Positions 17,135 to 26,089 of a stretch of 64,000 nt of DNA are shown one piece after another. Position 1 is the stretch's first letter; each line of letters opens with the position of its first letter. The stretch is taken from the NCBI GenBank assembly GCA_017399175.1, contig JAFQEE010000023.1, positions 25,107-89,106 on the forward strand, read 5' to 3'. The translations under genes were made by a program, and so were the position numbers. Source of the stretch: Clostridia bacterium. Its GTDB lineage: Bacteria > Bacillota > Clostridia > Oscillospirales > Acutalibacteraceae. The notes under the pieces were generated by a model. That model worked only from the letters and a program-made list of their open reading frames with translations, was not told the origin of the DNA and ran no database searches.

Positions 17135-18808
17135 TTAAACTACCTCACTTTCTACTGTATCCTGTTCTTCTATTTCACGAAGTCTTGCCTGTAATTCTGC
17201 AACACACATATCGTGTTTTTCTCTTGTAAGGTCATAGAAGAAGAACGGAATTACCATAAGGATAGTACTGATAATTGTTGCCCATGTGTAGATATTGAAT
17301 ACGCTGTTAAGGATTGCCTGGTCAAAAAGCACATCCCAGTCAGATGTGAATCCGACTTTTGCGAGAAGTCCGGGAATAATAAAACCAAGAACTGCGTTAA
17401 CCGGATTTAAGAACCAACTAAATACACCTGCCATAGAGTCAGCGCGTTCACCGTATTTCCATTGGTGATAGTCCTGAATATCAGCACCAAGACCAATGTT
17501 GATACCGTCAACAACAGGTTGGAATGTGTTTCTTAGGAACATAGCACCGATAAACACATAAACATTCTCAATTCTTACAGCAAACAGCATAAGAACAATT
17601 GTGAGAAGTGAAATTCCCCTGAATGCAATAAGAATATTTCTCTTCTGGAATTTCTTTGTAAGAATAGGGCAGAGGATATTACCAAATGTCATACCAACAA
17701 CAACCACATTCGCTGCAACACCGTAAAGTGCTTCCATTCTGAGAGAATAAATGAACCAGAATTGAAGAAGACCACCAACCAATGCTGACCATTGACCTAA
17801 AATTGTGGAAATATTTGTAATCCACAAATATTTGTTTTTAAGAACATTTTTAGCACCGTTAAAAAATGTAACTTTTTTGCGTTTATCACCTGATGCTTCA
17901 ATAACGCGTTCTTTACAATGAATAGCGGCAAAGGAAACAAAAACACCTATAAAGCCAAAAATAGGAACAAAGATTTTGTAAGTGTTAATGTTAAGATATC
18001 CGCCTGTTGACTGAATAAGCATAGGGAAGAAAAGGCTGATAATAGATGGGAAAAGTCCCGTAATAATAGGAACGATAGAGTGAAGTTTTTGTCTTTCCTG
18101 TGAGTTTGGTGTCATAAATGTAACAAGACCGTTAACACCGACATAAGCATTATAGAAAAAGTTCATAAAAGTGAAAGCACCGTGAAGGATAATGAGCTTG
18201 TAAACACTTGGAAGTCCCTGAATAGGTAAGAATGGAATTATTGACATAATTATTGCGGAAGGAATACCGCAAAGAAGAATAAACGGTTTAAGTCTTCCGT
18301 ATTTTGCACAGAACTTTTTGCGTATTGCCCATGTTGTGTAGTTGGTTATACCACTTATAAAAAGGATGTTTGCTACAATCTGTGGAGTTCCTAACATAAA
18401 GTCGAGAGCATCCATAGGTACGAAATAAAGCAGCAAGCCTATAACCATTTCACCCGAATAGCAAACGTGAGCAAACCTTCTCATCTTTGGAGAAAGCTCA
18501 CCGTGGTTCTCATAAATAAGAACACTAATTGGGTTCATAAACATAAACAGATAGCCAATAATTGTACTTATCACGTTAACAAGCTGGAACTGCATATTAC
18601 TCAGTCCCATAATAGAACCGCAAAAATATGATGCCGAAAAAGAAAGCATACCGGATGCAGTTAAAAAGATGTAAGAACCTGCTTGTGTTGCAGTGTATGC
18701 GCAGAATTCTTTTAAAGAAACATATTCACCCTCATTTGGTGTGTTCCAATGGTCTTTAACATAGCCGGGTAATTCTTTTACCTTGCCGATGATTTCATTT
18801 TTTGTCAT
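17135..18808 (-). CDS. MFS transporter, GPH sugar:cation symporter-like
   Basis: 557 residues with about twelve membrane helices and a loop of charged residues near the middle (CKERVIEASGDKRKK). The general layout and the short cytoplasmic N- and C-termini match MFS_2/GPH-type carriers that import sugars or glycosides with a cation. It heads the operon transporter-LRR-PAP2-PBP on the minus strand. The fucose operon lies just upstream in the same direction, separated by a terminator, a repeat element and its own promoter. Fucose or a fucoside as substrate is possible, but that is inference. Confidence 0.8.
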   Translation of the reverse strand: MTKNEIIGKVKELPGYVKDHWNTPNEGEYVSLKEFCAYTATQAGSYIFLTASGMLSFSASYFCGSIMGLSNMQFQLVNVISTIIGYLFMFMNPISVLIYENHGELSPKMRRFAHVCYSGEMVIGLLLYFVPMDALDFMLGTPQIVANILFISGITNYTTWAIRKKFCAKYGRLKPFILLCGIPSAIIMSIIPFLPIQGLPSVYKLIILHGAFTFMNFFYNAYVGVNGLVTFMTPNSQERQKLHSIVPIITGLFPSIISLFFPMLIQSTGGYLNINTYKIFVPIFGFIGVFVSFAAIHCKERVIEASGDKRKKVTFFNGAKNVLKNKYLWITNISTILGQWSALVGGLLQFWFIYSLRMEALYGVAANVVVVGMTFGNILCPILTKKFQKRNILIAFRGISLLTIVLMLFAVRIENVYVFIGAMFLRNTFQPVVDGINIGLGADIQDYHQWKYGERADSMAGVFSWFLNPVNAVLGFIIPGLLAKVGFTSDWDVLFDQAILNSVFNIYTWATIISTILMVIPFFFYDLTREKHDMCVAELQARLREIEEQDTVESEVV

Positions 18809-18889
18809 TAAACCATCCCTTTCTGAAACTAATCAATTTATTATACAATACTTTTCCAACAAAATAAAGTGGATAAGTAAAAAAACAAC

Positions 18890-18945
18890 TTTTTCGTCAA
18901 AGTGATTATAATAAGTTCACTTTATCTGTTACAAATGACGAAAAA
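18890..18945 (-). promoter_or_regulatory. Promoter with nested inverted repeats upstream of the transporter operon
   Basis: On the minus strand TTGTAA (18929-18934) and TATAAT (18905-18910) are separated by 18 bases. The -10 box lies inside AAAGTGA/TCACTTT (18899-18905/18917-18923), which is flanked by TTTTTCGTCA (18890-18899) and TGACGAAAAA (18936-18945). Two nested palindromes centred on a promoter suggest a repressor operator that may respond to the transported sugar. Confidence 0.6.
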
Positions 18946-18967
18946 AGTCCTTTTAAATAATAATTAT

Positions 18968-19335
18968 AAATTATAATTTATCGGGGTGATTTGTTCACGC
19001 GTAGTGGCAGGCTTCCACGCCTGCATCCGCTCCCTCCTTGAGGGAGATGTTGAACGAAGTGAAACTGAGGGAGTTACTCCCCCAGTCACTCGCAAAGCTC
19101 GTGACAGCCCATTACTCGCCTGCCGGCTCGGTCGGTGCTTCTGCTTCGCAGAGGTGTCAACTGGACACCCGCACCCGTGCCCTCCCGAACTTTTAATATG
19201 CACTTACGGGCGAGCACAGAGACTCGCCCCTACATTCCAACCATATTGGTTTTATTTTATAATCGCGTCGCAGACCCTCAATTCTGCATTCAGCATTTTG
19301 CATTCTGCATTTACATCGGCAAACTCCTATTTGTA
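18968..19335. repeat. Family A modular intergenic repeat (copy 1), carrying an inverted family C block
   Basis: The left end AAATTATAATTTATCGGGG (18968-18986) and the right end CGGCAAACTCCTATTTGTA (19317-19335) are degenerate inverted ends of the family. Inside are a palindrome (GCAGGC..GCCTGC), a CTCCCTC/GAGGGAG hairpin block, a reversed family C block (about 19075-19130), a CGCGTCGCAGACCCT module and a TGCATT-rich tandem tract. It fills most of the gap between the fucose operon and the transporter operon. There are no plausible genes in it. Confidence 0.75.
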
Positions 19336-19348
19336 TAATTGCTTTTGT

Positions 19349-19377
19349 CAAAAAAGGGATGCCTTATGACATCCCTT
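19349..19377 (-). terminator. Intrinsic terminator of the fucose operon
   Basis: On the plus strand AAGGGATG (19354-19361) pairs with CATCCCTT (19370-19377). Read on the minus strand the stem is followed by six T. It lies just after the kinase stop. Confidence 0.85.
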
Positions 19378-19388
19378 AAAGCCGATAT

Positions 19389-20753
19389 TTAATTTTTACT
19401 AAATGAATTCTTGATTAATTCTCTTGCTTTTGTTAAGTCAAGGTCTTTATCAAGATACATTAACTGTACCATAATATTTCCTGCTGCAGTAGCCTCAACA
19501 GGACCTGCAATTACCTTTTTACCTGTAATCTTTTCAGTAAGTGAATTAAGGTAAGTATCCTTACATCCGCCACCAACAATATTGATTACATCAACCTGCT
19601 TGTTACTGATTTCCTCAATAACTTTAACAGCATCATTATAAGCTTTTGCAAGTGAATGATAAACACAGTTAATAACATCACCAACTGGTAATTCAGGTTT
19701 ACCTAAATAATTCCTGATTGCTTCAATCATACTTTCAGGGGCTAAAAAGTCCTCGGCATTAGGATTGACACATTCGGTGAAATCACTTTCCATAGCCATT
19801 TCCATCATTTCGTCGTATGTATATTTTTTATCGAGATTTTTACGGATACTCTGTAAAAGCCACATACCCATAATGTTTTCGAGGAAACGGTAGCGATGTT
19901 CTATTCCGCCTTCGTTTGTAAAGCCTGAATTCATAGCCTTTTCGCAAGTGACAGGTTCTGAATTTTCAGTACCGATAAGACTCCATGTGCCTGATGAAAT
20001 GTAAATTCCATTATCACCAACTGAACAAGCAGCAACAGCAGATGCAGTATCGTGTGATGCGCAGAGAATGACCGTTGTATCAAAACCGATTTCAGCCTTA
20101 GTTTCGTCAGTTAATGTTCCTACAACAGTACCGGGAAGTGAAAGGGGAGAGAAGATTTTTTTATCTATTCCCAAATTTTCGAGAATTTCTTCATCTCTCT
20201 CAAATGTTGTTGTATTTACAAGTCCACCTGTTGTTGTAAGAGTGTATTCATTTCTGATTTTGCCTGTCAGTTTGAATGAAAAATATTCAGGCATCATAAG
20301 AAAATACTCTGCTTTGTCGAGTTTGCCACTCTTTTTGTCACAGTACAACTGATAAATTGAGTTGTAATTAGTAGCCTGAATTCCTGTACGCTCATAAAGT
20401 TCTTTTCTTGGAATAATCTTGTCAATTTCTTCAGGAATAACTAAAGTTCTTGAGTCACGATAAGAAACAGCAGGCATTATTTCCTTTTTGTCCTTGTCAA
20501 GAAGAACATAGTCAACACCCCAAGTGTCAATGGCAACCGTTTCAGGGTGAATTCCACGACGATTACACTCTTTAAGACCATTTTTGATTTCTTCAAAAAG
20601 TTTTTCGATATCCCAACAGAGTGTACCGTCAACATCAATAATTCCGTTGTCAAAACGGTAGATTTCCTGAAGTTTTAACTTTCCGTCTTCAATATAGCCT
20701 AAAATGTGACGACCACTTGAAGCACCCATATCAATAGCCAAACAGTATTTCAT
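19389..20753 (-). CDS. FGGY-family sugar kinase (rhamnulokinase-like; probably L-fuculokinase here)
   Basis: 454 residues. It should phosphorylate the ketose formed by the isomerase at O-1, giving fuculose-1-phosphate (or rhamnulose-1-phosphate). The N-terminal phosphate loop is DMGASSGR (8-15), SSGTWSLIG follows in the middle, and the C-terminal signature is IVGGGCKDTYL followed by AGPVEATAAGN. By sequence it looks like RhaB rather than E. coli FucK, but it is the last gene of fucI-fucA-fucU, two bases after fucU, which argues for fuculose as the physiological substrate. RhaB-type kinases with fuculose activity are plausible. Confidence 0.88.
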   Translation of the reverse strand: MKYCLAIDMGASSGRHILGYIEDGKLKLQEIYRFDNGIIDVDGTLCWDIEKLFEEIKNGLKECNRRGIHPETVAIDTWGVDYVLLDKDKKEIMPAVSYRDSRTLVIPEEIDKIIPRKELYERTGIQATNYNSIYQLYCDKKSGKLDKAEYFLMMPEYFSFKLTGKIRNEYTLTTTGGLVNTTTFERDEEILENLGIDKKIFSPLSLPGTVVGTLTDETKAEIGFDTTVILCASHDTASAVAACSVGDNGIYISSGTWSLIGTENSEPVTCEKAMNSGFTNEGGIEHRYRFLENIMGMWLLQSIRKNLDKKYTYDEMMEMAMESDFTECVNPNAEDFLAPESMIEAIRNYLGKPELPVGDVINCVYHSLAKAYNDAVKVIEEISNKQVDVINIVGGGCKDTYLNSLTEKITGKKVIAGPVEATAAGNIMVQLMYLDKDLDLTKARELIKNSFSKN

Positions 20754-20755
20754 AA

Positions 20756-21190
20756 TTATATAACACCTTTTTGTAAGATGATGTTTGCATAAAGAGCAGA
20801 TTCACCTGTAGCAATAATAGCATAACAGTCTTTAGCCTGACGGTAAAACTCAAAGCGTTCATATTCACCGAAAGCATCTGCACCTCTGTCATCGTGTTTT
20901 GCTACGATTTCCTTATATTCGTCCCAGATAGGTGTTTCCACATTGTCACCGGCCATAACCTGCATTAACATAACAGGGGATGGGACATATGTATCAAGCG
21001 GGAATACTGTGAGAATTGCATCAAGAATGTCAGTAGCACTATGACCGTCAGCACGAAGTACTATTGCGTTTTTACCCATACTTTCACTAGGAAAGTTAGC
21101 ATCAGCAATGACAATTCTGTCGCTGTGTCCCATTTCACAAAGGACTTTGAGCATTTCAGGGGACAATATTTTTGGTATATTTTTAAGCAT
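20756..21190 (-). CDS. fucU: L-fucose mutarotase (RbsD/FucU family)
   Basis: 144 residues, the normal length of FucU. It interconverts the alpha and beta anomers of L-fucose for the isomerase. The conserved LCEMGHSDRIVIADANFP block includes the catalytic-type His of GHSD (about residue 22), and the C-terminal FYRQAKDCYAIIATGE is typical. It overlaps the aldolase stop by one base and is followed closely by the kinase, so all four genes are one operon. RbsD is the alternative, but the context is fucose. Confidence 0.92.
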   Translation of the reverse strand: MLKNIPKILSPEMLKVLCEMGHSDRIVIADANFPSESMGKNAIVLRADGHSATDILDAILTVFPLDTYVPSPVMLMQVMAGDNVETPIWDEYKEIVAKHDDRGADAFGEYERFEFYRQAKDCYAIIATGESALYANIILQKGVI

Positions 21191-21888
21191 TATTCATCTT
21201 CCTTATTATAATGTTTGTATCCGGGGTGCTTGCCTGTAACGCCATAGTAGTTATCTCTTAAATAAAGGAGTTTATCAATTTTTGGCTTTGAAATTTCCTG
21301 TGCACCGCCGAGTAAGTGTGCAGTAAGAGATATTTTAGCAAACAACTCAAGAGTTTCCATTCTGTAATATGCAGTAATAAGGTCACAACCAATTGCCAAA
21401 GCACCGTGATTCTGTAAAAGCATTACATCGTGTTCAGGAAGATACGGTGCAATAGCTTCAGGCACTTCGTCAGTACTTGGTGTACCAAAAGGAGTAAGTG
21501 GAATTGAACCGATTGCAATAACAGTTTCAATCATTGAATATTCATCAAGACTCTTACCTGCAACTGCATAACCCGTTGCTGTTGGTGGGTGAGCGTGAAC
21601 AACTGCACCAACATCTTCTCTTTCCTTGTAACAACGAAGGTGCATTTTTATTTCACTTGATGGCTTGTAAGGTGCACCTTCAAGAACTTCACCTTGAGCA
21701 TTGATAATAACAAGTTTTTCAGGTGTGATAAAACTTTTGCTTATTCCTGTAGGTGTTGCCATAAAATTGCCATCTGGTAACCTTACAGAAACATTACCGT
21801 CATTTGCGGCAACCCAACCGAGTTGCCACATTTTGTGACAGACATCACAAACTTGCTCACGGATTTCCATATATGATAAATTTACCAT
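21190..21888 (-). CDS. fucA: L-fuculose-1-phosphate aldolase (class II aldolase/adducin)
   Basis: 232 residues. It cleaves L-fuculose-1-phosphate to dihydroxyacetone phosphate and L-lactaldehyde. Zinc ligands are visible in HAHPPTATGYAVAG and in LLQNHGALAIG, and the N-terminal GNVSVRLPDG and the substrate loop GISK are as in FucA/AraD. It is a little longer than E. coli FucA (215). It lies between fucI and fucU. Because the family is promiscuous, it is also a candidate for splitting methylthioribulose-1-phosphate made by the mtnA operon of this window. Confidence 0.92.
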   Translation of the reverse strand: MVNLSYMEIREQVCDVCHKMWQLGWVAANDGNVSVRLPDGNFMATPTGISKSFITPEKLVIINAQGEVLEGAPYKPSSEIKMHLRCYKEREDVGAVVHAHPPTATGYAVAGKSLDEYSMIETVIAIGSIPLTPFGTPSTDEVPEAIAPYLPEHDVMLLQNHGALAIGCDLITAYYRMETLELFAKISLTAHLLGGAQEISKPKIDKLLYLRDNYYGVTGKHPGYKHYNKEDE

Positions 21889-21907
21889 TATGTGTTTTGC
21901 TCCTTAA

Positions 21908-23704
21908 TTATTTTTTGAAAAGTGGACCAAAATTCTGACAAGCTCTGTAGTCAGCACTTTCCTTATCCATACCAAATGCATTCCATGCTGCAGGACGGAA
22001 AATCTTTTCTTCAGGAACATTGTGCATACAAACAGGGATACGAAGCATTGAACAGAGTGTAATAAGGTCAGCACCGATGTGACCGTAAGAGATAGCACCG
22101 TGGTTAGCGCCCCAGTTGTTCATAACATCATAAGCAGTTTTGAATGCACCTTCGCCTGTTGTTCTTGGAGCAAACCAAGTGCAAGGCCACGTGTAGTCAG
22201 TTCTCTTCCAGAGTGTATCAGAAACATCTTCAGGGAGCTGGACTGTCCAACCTTCAGCAATCTGAAGAACAGGGCCAAGACCCTTAACAAGGTTAAGACG
22301 AATCATAGTAGCAGGCATTTCAGCTCTTGTTTCAAATCTTGAAGAATATCCACCACCACGGAAATAGCCAAGGTCAGCATAGTTCCAAGTTGCGTTTTCC
22401 ATAATTGCCTTTTGGTCTGCTTCAGTAACTTCATACCAAGGTTTGATTACTGCATTACCATTTTCGTCTTTTGCAGCACCGTTAGCGTCAAGACAGCAAG
22501 CACCTGAGTTGATAAGGTGAATAATACCGTCACTATCTTTTGCTTTGCCTTCAATATCATAACCTGTAACTCTCTTGATTGCGTCACCGCTCCAGTATGT
22601 ACGAACATCGGCAAACATCTGTGCACGGTTTGTAAGAAGTTTCATAAAGAGCATTCCAAGACCATTGAGAACATCATTTTCAGTTGCAAGAATATATGGC
22701 TCTCTTGCACCGTTCCAGTCAAATGATGTATTGAGCATTGATTCAGGGAAGTCACAGTTAGGATAGAAGTCAGTCCACTGACGCTGTCCCTGGAAACCTG
22801 CAGCAATAGCATTGTGACCAACCATTTCTTCTTCACAACCCTTTGGAAGATTGTCGTTACCATTCATAAGGTCCTTGATAATAACCATCATCTTAACAAC
22901 AAATTCCCAGTCTGCATCTTTTTCTTCGCGAGTTTTCTGAAGATTTTCAGGGTTCTTGTCAAAGCCTTCAATACAGTTTTCCTTTGCCCATTTGAGAGCC
23001 TTCTGGAATTCAGCTTCGTCATAAACGCCTTCTGTCATTCGACGGATGATTTCAACCTCGTCAACTGATTCAACACGCATACCAAGGTAATCTTCAATAA
23101 AGTTACAGTCAATGATAGAGCCGCCGATACCCATACAGATTGAACCAATCTGAAGATATGACTTGCCACGCATTGTAGCACAAGCCACAGCAGCACGACC
23201 AAAACGAAGAAGCTTTTCTTCTACGTCAGCAGGAATTGTTTCATCATCAAGGTCCTGAACATCGTGACCGTAAATGCCGAATGCAGGAAGACCTTTCTGT
23301 GCGTGAGTAGCAAGAACAGATGCAAGGTAAACTGCACCGGGACGCTCTGTACCGTTAAAGCCCCATACTGCCTTGATTGTGTGAGGGTCCATATCCATTG
23401 TTTCTGCACCATAGCACCAGCAAGGTGTAACAGTAACTGTAATGTCAACACCTTCCTTACGGAATTTGTCAGCACAAGCAGCAGCCTCTGCAACTCGACC
23501 GATAGTAGTGTCAGCAATAACAACCTTTACAGGTTCACCATTTGAATATTTAAGGTTGTCAGTAAAAAGTTTAGCAGCACGCTTTGCCATGTTCATTGTC
23601 TGCACTTCAAGTGATTCACGAACACCAAGAACACCGCGTCTGCCGTCGATTGTAGGACGGATACCGATAACAGGATAATCGCCGATAAGTCTGTTTTTAG
23701 CCAT
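21908..23704 (-). CDS. fucI: L-fucose isomerase
   Basis: 598 residues, close to the 591 of the E. coli enzyme. It converts L-fucose to L-fuculose using a divalent metal (usually Mn2+). Characteristic stretches are [30 protein letters not shown] and the Glu/Asp/His metal-binding region in the C-terminal half ([10 protein letters not shown], ending [15 protein letters not shown]). It is the first gene of the fucose operon, with AAAGGAG upstream of the ATG and a good promoter at 23770-23798. Confidence 0.95.
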   Translation of the reverse strand: MAKNRLIGDYPVIGIRPTIDGRRGVLGVRESLEVQTMNMAKRAAKLFTDNLKYSNGEPVKVVIADTTIGRVAEAAACADKFRKEGVDITVTVTPCWCYGAETMDMDPHTIKAVWGFNGTERPGAVYLASVLATHAQKGLPAFGIYGHDVQDLDDETIPADVEEKLLRFGRAAVACATMRGKSYLQIGSICMGIGGSIIDCNFIEDYLGMRVESVDEVEIIRRMTEGVYDEAEFQKALKWAKENCIEGFDKNPENLQKTREEKDADWEFVVKMMVIIKDLMNGNDNLPKGCEEEMVGHNAIAAGFQGQRQWTDFYPNCDFPESMLNTSFDWNGAREPYILATENDVLNGLGMLFMKLLTNRAQMFADVRTYWSGDAIKRVTGYDIEGKAKDSDGIIHLINSGACCLDANGAAKDENGNAVIKPWYEVTEADQKAIMENATWNYADLGYFRGGGYSSRFETRAEMPATMIRLNLVKGLGPVLQIAEGWTVQLPEDVSDTLWKRTDYTWPCTWFAPRTTGEGAFKTAYDVMNNWGANHGAISYGHIGADLITLCSMLRIPVCMHNVPEEKIFRPAAWNAFGMDKESADYRACQNFGPLFKK

Positions 23705-23769
23705 AATAATTTCTCCTTTAAAAAAGAATGTTTTTTCATCATAGGTAAGTTATAAAACTATACACATTA

Positions 23770-23798
23770 AGTATATCAAATCGTAATTTTCAAGTCAA
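23770..23798 (-). promoter_or_regulatory. Promoter of the fucose operon
   Basis: On the minus strand TTGACT (23793-23798) and TATACT (23770-23775) with a 17-base spacer, about 65 bases before the fucI start. No clear operator is visible. Confidence 0.65.
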
Positions 23799-23811
23799 TA
23801 AAAAAGAAATG

Positions 23812-23991
23812 ATAAATGGGAGTTTGTCGATGTAAATGCAGAATGCAAAATGCAAAGTGCAAAATGAATGGTCTGCGACGCAATTATAAAAAATAACCAA
23901 TAGGGTCATAAATGTAGGGGCGGATGCCCTTCATCCGCCCCTACGATTCATATCCAAATTAATAATCAAACTCCCCGATAAATTATGATTT
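23812..23991. repeat. Family A modular intergenic repeat (copy 2, inverted orientation)
   Basis: It begins with the reverse complement of the family's right end (ATAAATGGGAGTTTGTCG) and ends with that of the left end (CCCCGATAAATTATGATTT, 23973-23991). Between are the TGCAAAATGCAAAGTGC tandem tract, the GTCTGCGACGC module and a GTAGGGGCGGATG/CATCCGCCCCTAC palindrome. All modules are in reverse order compared with copies at 31795 and 53423. Confidence 0.8.
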
Positions 23992-24037
23992 AAACTTCAA
24001 ATTTAGGGTTCGAATCCCACTAATCTTGAACATAAAA

Positions 24038-24073
24038 TTAAAAGAGAGTCTGCAAAAGCAAACTCTCTTTTAA
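24038..24073 (-). terminator. Terminator of tRNA-Arg
   Basis: AAAGAGAGT (24041-24049) pairs with ACTCTCTTT (24062-24070), with an extra TGC/GCA pairing inside, and is T-rich at the end on the minus strand. It begins one base beyond the CCA end of tRNA-Arg. Confidence 0.8.
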
Positions 24074-24150
24074 TGGCACGCCGGAAGGGATTCGAACCCC
24101 CGACCTTTTGGTTCGTAGCCAAACACTCTATCCAGCTGAGCTACCGGCGC
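24074..24150 (-). tRNA. tRNA-Arg (ACG)
   Basis: The minus strand folds with acceptor GCGCCGG/CCGGCGT (one wobble), D-arm GCTCAGCTGGATAGAGT, anticodon loop CTACGAA giving ACG, T-arm GGGGGTTCGAATCCC and encoded CCA. The ACG anticodon implies editing to inosine. Confidence 0.95.
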
Positions 24151-24321
24151 ATATGCGGACTTTTTACCGCCCGAATATAATACCATTACAATGGTAAAAA
24201 GTCAACAGTTTTTTGAAATTTCTTAAAATATTTTTCTTTTCATAACAGAATTTGTAAAATATCTCTTTTGTGAGCAGTAAACTTACTTTAACCGTAAAAC
24301 TTACCGTATAATTTAAGCGTA

Positions 24322-24358
24322 TTGATTTCCTTACATTACTTTGATATAATCATATCAA
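24322..24358 (+). promoter_or_regulatory. Promoter with palindrome over the -10 box
   Basis: TTGATT (24322-24327) and TATAAT (24345-24350) with a 17-base spacer. TTGATAT-AATC-ATATCAA (24341-24358) is a perfect palindrome over the -10 box and probably an operator. Confidence 0.65.
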
Positions 24359-24384
24359 CAAGTAAGATTTGTGGAGGTGCTTTT

Positions 24385-24714
24385 ATGGATTCGTATATCG
24401 TTCCAATAATTTTAGGTGCTTTTTGTGTAGTCCTTGGCATTCTTAATACAAAAGGGAATATATCTTCACTCCATTGGTACCATAGACAGCGAGTTGCCGA
24501 AGATGATATAGTTCCTTTCGGCAAAATGGTTGGACTCGGTACAATCATTATTGGTATCTCTTTGGTTGTGTTTGGTGGTTTATCCTTTGCAACAGAATCG
24601 TTAAAAAATGACCTTTTCATGTTAATTGGTACAGTTATTTTGATTGTTGGAATTGTAGTAGGTATTGTTTTAAGTTTTTATGCAATGATAAAATACAACA
24701 AAGGCATTTTTTAA
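24385..24714 (+). CDS. Small membrane protein of unknown function
   Basis: 109 residues from the ATG at 24385 behind GTGGAGGTG. Three membrane helices are expected (about 4-22, 46-68 and 77-101), with a polar loop HWYHRQRVAEDD between the first two. The layout resembles small DUF3784-like membrane proteins, but I am not sure of the family. It stands alone, with its own promoter-operator and a terminator, between tRNA-Arg and a convergent alcohol dehydrogenase gene. Confidence 0.65.
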   Translation: MDSYIVPIILGAFCVVLGILNTKGNISSLHWYHRQRVAEDDIVPFGKMVGLGTIIIGISLVVFGGLSFATESLKNDLFMLIGTVILIVGIVVGIVLSFYAMIKYNKGIF

Positions 24715-24766
24715 TTGTCAAATTCCAATTTATTAAGTTGTTACTAAATTGTTCAATATATATAAT

Positions 24767-24809
24767 AAAGACGAAATAACCCTTGCGGTTGTTTCGTCTT
24801 TATTTTTTT
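24767..24809. terminator. Bidirectional terminator between convergent genes
   Basis: AAAGACGAAA (24767-24776) pairs with TTTCGTCTTT (24792-24801), with an inner AACC/GGTT pairing, followed by eight T. It should end the small membrane-protein gene and, less strongly, the alcohol dehydrogenase gene. Confidence 0.85.
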
Positions 24810-24835
24810 TTATTGGAAAGGGAGTAATGTGCTAA

Positions 24836-25963
24836 TTACGGTTTTAATATTACCTTAATGCATCCGTCCGCTTTGTTGTCAAAAATTGAGTAGCCCTTGC
24901 GACCTTCGTCAAGACTTAAAGTATGAGTTATTATATCAGTTGCGTCAATTTCGCCTTTTTTTATCATATCAATGATTGGCTTAACATAAGTGTGTGCAGG
25001 ACATTGTCCCATTTTAAGAGTAATGTTGCGGCTGAAAAAATTGCCTAACGGAAAAGTATTGTATCTACCGCCATAAACTCCCACCATTGCCACAGTACCG
25101 CATTTTCGAACTGCTTCGGACGAAATTTCTATAGCGGATTTTGAGCCTGCCTGAAGCTTTAATGCAGTTTCAAACTTTTCTACTACGGACATTTTTCCGT
25201 CCATTCCAACACAATCAATCACTACATCAGCACCACCGTGAGTAATTTCTTTGATGTGCAAGCCTGTGTTGTCAAATTCTTCAAAATTCAGTGTTTCAAC
25301 ACCATAACTTGCCGCATGCTTTAAACGGTATTTTACACTGTCAACTGCAATTATTCGCTTTGCACCGAGTAAAATACACCATTTAATTGTTAATAAGCCA
25401 ACGGGTCCACAGCCCAAGACAACAACCGTATCGCCCTTTTTTACCCCTGCAATGTCAACAGCCCAGCGAGAAGTCGGCAAAATATCAGTTGAAAATAAAA
25501 CCTGCTCATCGGTAAGTTCATCAGGTACGGTAACAGGACCTACATTTGCATATGGAACGCGAAGATACTCAGCCTGTCCGCCCGCATATCCGCCGTAAGC
25601 ATCGGAATAACCAAATAATCCGCCTGTTTCGCCATTAGGGTTTGAATTGTCGCATTGACTGTATTCACCGTGCTCACAGAAAAAACAATGACCGCAAGCC
25701 ACAGGAAACGGAACGACAACTCTGTCACCCTTTTTTACTTTTGTAACAGATTTTCCTGTTTCCTCAACAATACCCATAGTTTCATGACCAAGAATGAATC
25801 CCGGCTTCATAGCAGGTACTCTGCCATGAATCAAATGCAAATCAGACCCGCAGATTGCTGTTGAGGTCACTTTAACAATTATATCGTCATCAGCCTGAAT
25901 AGTCGGGTCAGCGACTTGACCGACTTTGACATTCTTGACACCTTCATATACTATTGCTTTCAT
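24836..25963 (-). CDS. Zinc-dependent alcohol dehydrogenase (MDR superfamily)
   Basis: 375 residues. The catalytic zinc site shows C38, H60 and E61 (GHE), the structural zinc site has four Cys (C90, C93, C96, C104), and the Rossmann motif is LGCGPVG. The length and the glycine-rich insert after the structural site (GGLFGYSDAYGGYAGGQ) put it with formaldehyde-dehydrogenase-like or long-chain zinc dehydrogenases. It probably interconverts an alcohol and an aldehyde with NAD(P). The start is an ATG behind AAAGGG. It appears monocistronic, preceded by the 21-bp palindrome at 25980. The substrate cannot be read from the sequence. Confidence 0.88.
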   Translation of the reverse strand: MKAIVYEGVKNVKVGQVADPTIQADDDIIVKVTSTAICGSDLHLIHGRVPAMKPGFILGHETMGIVEETGKSVTKVKKGDRVVVPFPVACGHCFFCEHGEYSQCDNSNPNGETGGLFGYSDAYGGYAGGQAEYLRVPYANVGPVTVPDELTDEQVLFSTDILPTSRWAVDIAGVKKGDTVVVLGCGPVGLLTIKWCILLGAKRIIAVDSVKYRLKHAASYGVETLNFEEFDNTGLHIKEITHGGADVVIDCVGMDGKMSVVEKFETALKLQAGSKSAIEISSEAVRKCGTVAMVGVYGGRYNTFPLGNFFSRNITLKMGQCPAHTYVKPIIDMIKKGEIDATDIITHTLSLDEGRKGYSIFDNKADGCIKVILKP

Positions 25964-25979
25964 AATTATTCAACCCTTT

Positions 25980-26000
25980 CAATACTTATAAATAGTATTG
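25980..26000 (-). promoter_or_regulatory. Palindrome upstream of the alcohol dehydrogenase
   Basis: CAATACT and AGTATTG flank the 7-base centre TATAAAT in a perfect 7+7+7 inverted repeat ending 17 bases before the start codon. It is a candidate operator; the promoter itself is not clear. Confidence 0.5.
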
Positions 26001-26045
26001 CCGAAAGAACTCCAACAATTCAAAAGCATTAAAAGGAAAATCCAT

Positions 26046-26085
26046 ATAAAAAGAGTGCGAAACTGTTTCGTTAATTTCGCACTCT
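26046..26085 (-). terminator. Terminator after the PLP decarboxylase
   Basis: AGAGTGCGAAA (26052-26062) pairs with TTTCGCACTCT (26075-26085). On the minus strand it is followed by TTTTTATA. It ends the SCIFF operon. Confidence 0.85.
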
Positions 26086-26089
26086 CGTT

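Noticed and set aside
17135-18808. Calling the transporter a fucose permease (FucP)
   Set aside because: The pattern is of GPH type rather than FHS/FucP, and it has its own promoter and operator apart from the fucose operon.
18986-19369. Open frames inside the repeat between the fucose and transporter operons
   Set aside because: They lie entirely in repeat modules and palindromes, have no ribosome binding site and their products are low-complexity.
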